From Brevundimonas sp. NIBR11 (GTDB taxonomy: Bacteria; Pseudomonadota; Alphaproteobacteria; Caulobacterales; Caulobacteraceae), in assembly GCF_027912535.1 (NCBI RefSeq), contig NZ_CP115465.1:2274001-2338000 (forward strand): a stretch of DNA of 64,000 nucleotides, written 5' to 3'. Below the pieces are notes generated by a model. That model did no database searches, was not told where the DNA came from, and saw nothing but the letters and a program-made list of their open reading frames with translations. This document shows, in pieces, positions 61,907 to 64,000 of this stretch. Both the position numbers and the translations under genes were made by a program. Position 1 is the first letter of the stretch, and every line of letters begins with the position of its first letter.

Positions 61907-62667
61907 TCGGCGATGTCGGGGGTTTGCCAGGCCAGGTGCTGGCCGGCGTCGACGGCGATCATCTGACCCGTGACGGACTGCGCGCCCACAAGATAAACGA
62001 CAGCCTCGGCGATGTCCTCCGGCGACGGACCGTGGCCCAGCGGCATGGCGGCCTGTTCGGCGGCGAACTGCGCCTCCGACTGGTGGATGGAGGCCAGTGT
62101 CGGGCCGGGCCCCACGCCGTTGACGCGGATGCGGGGAGCGAGGGCCTGGGCCAGGGTCCGCGTCGCCCACCACAGGCCGTTTCGCGACAGGGCGTAGGAG
62201 AAGAAGCGCGGATCGGGCTTCAACACCCGCTGGTCCAGCAGGTTGACGATCGACGATCCGTCCGGGGCCTGGGCCGCGAAGGTCTCGGCCAGCACCACCG
62301 GCGCCCGCAGATTGGTCTCCAGATGCAGGCGCCAGGTCTCGCGCGACAGGTCGCCGACGCGGTCGTCCTCGAACACCGAGGCGTTGTTGATCAGGACGGA
62401 GATCGCCCCCAGGGCCTTCCCGGCGGCGGGCATCAGGGCGCGGACCTCGGCTTCTTCGGTCAGGTCGGCGGAAACGACGGCGGCTCGGACGCCGAGGGCG
62501 CGAACCTCTTCGGCCAGGGCTTCTGCGTCCTCAACCGAATCGCGATGATGGATGGCGACGTCATGGCCGCGCGCGGCCAGGGCCAGCACGATGGCGCGAC
62601 CGATCCGGCGCGCTCCACCGGTGACGAGCGCCGCGCCTCGATCGGACGACGCGCGAGGTTCAGTCAA
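61903..62667 (-). CDS. SDR-family pteridine reductase-like protein
   Basis: A 254-residue SDR. TGGARRIGRA cofactor loop with the Arg-Arg-Ile pattern, INNASVFEDD, and FSYALSRNGLWW (the Tyr in the usual YxxSK frame) match pteridine-reductase/FolM-like enzymes that reduce dihydrofolate or dihydromonapterin. GPGPTLASIHQSE is the substrate loop. The start is probably TTG 62667, sharing TTGACTGA with the mini-protein stop; TTG 62703 is the alternative. folB follows in GTGA overlap. Confidence 0.8.
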   Translation of the reverse strand: MTEPRASSDRGAALVTGGARRIGRAIVLALAARGHDVAIHHRDSVEDAEALAEEVRALGVRAAVVSADLTEEAEVRALMPAAGKALGAISVLINNASVFEDDRVGDLSRETWRLHLETNLRAPVVLAETFAAQAPDGSSIVNLLDQRVLKPDPRFFSYALSRNGLWWATRTLAQALAPRIRVNGVGPGPTLASIHQSEAQFAAEQAAMPLGHGPSPEDIAEAVVYLVGAQSVTGQMIAVDAGQHLAWQTPDIAE

Positions 62668-62740
62668 CCCGGCCGAACTCGAAGAAGTTGAAGGCGCCGA
62701 CAACGGCGACGAAACCGAGGATGATGTAGAGGGCCAGCAT
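62660..62740 (-). CDS. 26-residue membrane mini-protein upstream of pteridine-reductase gene
   Basis: ATG 62738-62740 to TGA 62660-62662, 26 codons. The product is one hydrophobic helix (ALYIILGFVAVVGAFNFF) with a short polar end. AGGAG lies seven bases before the ATG, a perfect ribosome site. Its stop overlaps the TTG start of the SDR gene, so it could also act as a leader peptide. Not found by usual gene finders because of its size. Confidence 0.5.
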   Translation of the reverse strand: MLALYIILGFVAVVGAFNFFEFGRVD

Positions 62741-62883
62741 GGAAAGCTCCTGATAGTCGGGCGGGCATACCGGCGCCGGGCCGTCGGTTCAAGGCCGCCA
62801 CGCGCGTCGGATGGCAGTCAAAGGTCTCGCAAGACGCAGATGTCCAGGTTGCCTCACCCCGCCTCCTGTCGGACAAGGCGGTC

Positions 62884-63240
62884 ATGACTGATTTTCCTGT
62901 GACGGTCTTTCACAACCCCGACTGCTCCAAGTCGCGTGCGACGGTGGACCTGATACAGGCGCGAGGGATCGAGCCGGAGATCATCCTCTATCGCGAGGTT
63001 GGCTGGACCGAGAAGAGACTGCGCGGCCTGCTGGAGCGCTTGGGAGAGCCGGCGAGAGCAATCCTGCGAACGGGGGAGGCGGAGGCGGCTCTGCTGGGCA
63101 CGAACGCCTCGGACGACGTCGTCATCGCCGCCATGGTCGCCCACCCGATCCTGGTCGAACGTCCCATCGTCGAAAGCCCCCTCGGCGTCGTCGTGGCCCG
63201 ACCGGTCGAACGGGTGTTCGAGGTCCTTCCGGCCCTGTAG
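62884..63240 (+). CDS. ArsC-family reductase-like protein
   Basis: A 118-residue thioredoxin-fold protein of the ArsC/Spx-like group: HNPDCSKSRATVDLI carries the active Cys, with YREVGWTEKRLRGLLE and VAHPILVERPIV (conserved). True ArsC reduces arsenate with glutaredoxin; no other ars genes are near, so the substrate is open. GGCGGTC precedes ATG. The Nudix gene follows after ten bases. Confidence 0.85.
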   Translation: MTDFPVTVFHNPDCSKSRATVDLIQARGIEPEIILYREVGWTEKRLRGLLERLGEPARAILRTGEAEAALLGTNASDDVVIAAMVAHPILVERPIVESPLGVVVARPVERVFEVLPAL

Positions 63241-63249
63241 CCTCGCCCC

Positions 63250-63720
63250 ATGAACTGGCGCGTCCGAATCGAGCCCTTCACCCGCCCGATCTTCTTCTTC
63301 GTGTCGCGGCTGTCGCGCGGCATGACCCTGGGCGTGCGGTCCGTGGCGGTGGATGCCCAGGGCCGCGTCATGCTGGTGAAACACACCTATCTGGCCGGCT
63401 GGTGGTTGCCCGGCGGAGGCGTCGATCGCGGCGAGACCACAGGCGAGGCCGCCGCGCGTGAACTGGTCGAAGAGACGGGACTGATCGCCACGGCGCCCGG
63501 CCGGCTGGTCTCCGTCCATTCCAACGAGCGGTTCTTCCGGGGCGATCATGTGCTGGTCTATCGCTTCGACGCCTTCAAGGCGGGCGAACTGACCCATCAC
63601 GGCGAGATCGCAGAGACCGGCTGGTTCGACCCCCTGAACCTGCCCGAGGATGCGCACCGATCGACGCGTTCGCGCATGGCGGAGATGTTCGGCGGTGCGC
63701 CCATCGATTCGCGCTGGTAA
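63250..63720 (+). CDS. Nudix hydrolase
   Basis: A 156-residue hydrolase. The Nudix box GGGVDRGETTGEAAARELVEETG is complete (REXXEE) at about residues 57-80, with the preceding strand WWLPGG. The N-terminal 30 residues contain a hydrophobic stretch (RPIFFFVSRL). Likely hydrolyses a nucleoside-diphosphate-linked compound; substrate unknown. It is followed by the DMT transporter gene in ten bases. Confidence 0.85.
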   Translation: MNWRVRIEPFTRPIFFFVSRLSRGMTLGVRSVAVDAQGRVMLVKHTYLAGWWLPGGGVDRGETTGEAAARELVEETGLIATAPGRLVSVHSNERFFRGDHVLVYRFDAFKAGELTHHGEIAETGWFDPLNLPEDAHRSTRSRMAEMFGGAPIDSRW

Positions 63721-63730
63721 AGGCTTCGCC

Positions 63731-64000
63731 ATGAACTTCGCCCCTTACATCGCCATGCTGGCCGTCGTTTTGGCCGGCGGCGCCACCGCGCTCCAGGCGC
63801 CGACGAACGCCCGGCTGGCGACGGCCGTGGCCAGTCCGGTCAACGCCGCCTTCGTCTCCTTCGCCGTCGGCACGGCGGCACTCGGCCTCCTCGCCGCCAT
63901 CCTGCACACCCGGCCGGACATTACGGCAGCCAAGGGCCTGCCCTGGTACGCCTGGGTCGGAGGCCTGTATGGCGCGATCTTCGTGGTCGCGGCGACCTGG
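63731..64000 (+). CDS. DMT/YdcZ-type transporter (3' end outside window)
   Basis: The first 90 residues of a membrane protein that continues beyond the window. Three hydrophobic helices are visible, including AMLAVVLAGGATALQAPTNA and FVSFAVGTAALGLLAAI, and the PTNARLATAVASPVNAAFVSF (cut) region matches the DUF606/YdcZ group of drug/metabolite transporters. Substrate unknown. Confidence 0.75.
   Translation, partial: MNFAPYIAMLAVVLAGGATALQAPTNARLATAVASPVNAAFVSFAVGTAALGLLAAILHTRPDITAAKGLPWYAWVGGLYGAIFVVAATW

Overview
This window is a chromosomal segment of a high-GC alphaproteobacterium, most likely of the Caulobacterales and probably Brevundimonas or a close relative. The evidence is base composition, genes packed on both strands with frequent GTG and TTG starts and ATGA/GTGA overlaps, and protein families typical of that group: a FzlA-like glutathione-transferase-fold protein beside queG, a YerC-led histidine operon, and zwf-pgl-edd-glk as one Entner-Doudoroff operon. 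I saw no IS element, prophage, CRISPR array, rRNA or convincing tRNA. No gene-free stretch exceeds about 235 bases.

Layout. 1-5.7 kb holds housekeeping and stress genes (partial aldo/keto reductase, CGFS glutaredoxin, thioesterase, ribosomal protein S4, a periplasmic metallo-beta-lactamase-fold lipoprotein, superoxide dismutase). 5.3-7.3 kb has class III alcohol dehydrogenase and a VOC protein with a small DUF433-type gene and a 39-codon ORF wedged between. 7.4-14.5 kb contains a frameshifted intradiol dioxygenase, a CobB sirtuin, TrmJ, S1/P1-type nuclease, M28 peptidase, GST, a 3D-domain protein and a decayed S41 peptidase. 14.5-24.4 kb carries uppP, a citrate-synthase-fold protein lacking catalytic residues, a cation exporter, fzlA-like and queG, an FKBP lipoprotein, a threonine dehydratase, small secreted proteins and rplU-rpmA.

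24.6-33.4 kb starts with cfa, then a probable zinc-handling cluster (membrane protein, His-rich CDF exporter, His-rich G3E GTPase) behind a possible Zur box, then SDR, WD40, mtgA and a TadG-like protein. 33.4-35.7 kb is an HxlR regulator divergent from small redox and VOC genes. 35.8-42.5 kb is the histidine operon yerC-hisG-hisD-hisCB-hisH-hisA-hisF-hisIE, with almost every junction overlapping. 42.5-47.5 kb is the Entner-Doudoroff operon, only 38 bases downstream. 47.6-54.9 kb holds small lipoproteins, hmgA, a paired acyl-CoA dehydrogenase operon and a formamidase-like hydrolase. 54.9-64 kb has a Kef-type antiporter, membrane proteins, SDRs, a pterin cluster (PTPS-like, folB, pteridine-reductase-like SDR, 26-aa mini-protein), an ArsC-like protein, a Nudix hydrolase and a truncated DMT transporter.

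The most unusual item is the hisCB gene: a shrunken HisC domain whose PLP lysine is methionine, fused in frame to an apparently intact HisB dehydratase. A second enzyme fold that has lost its catalytic residues, the HTH-tagged citrate synthase homologue, lies 20 kb away. Also notable are a perfect inverted repeat in the yerC/his promoter, a CTG-start mini-lipoprotein held between two 4-base overlaps, and a terminator-like hairpin in the rplU leader.
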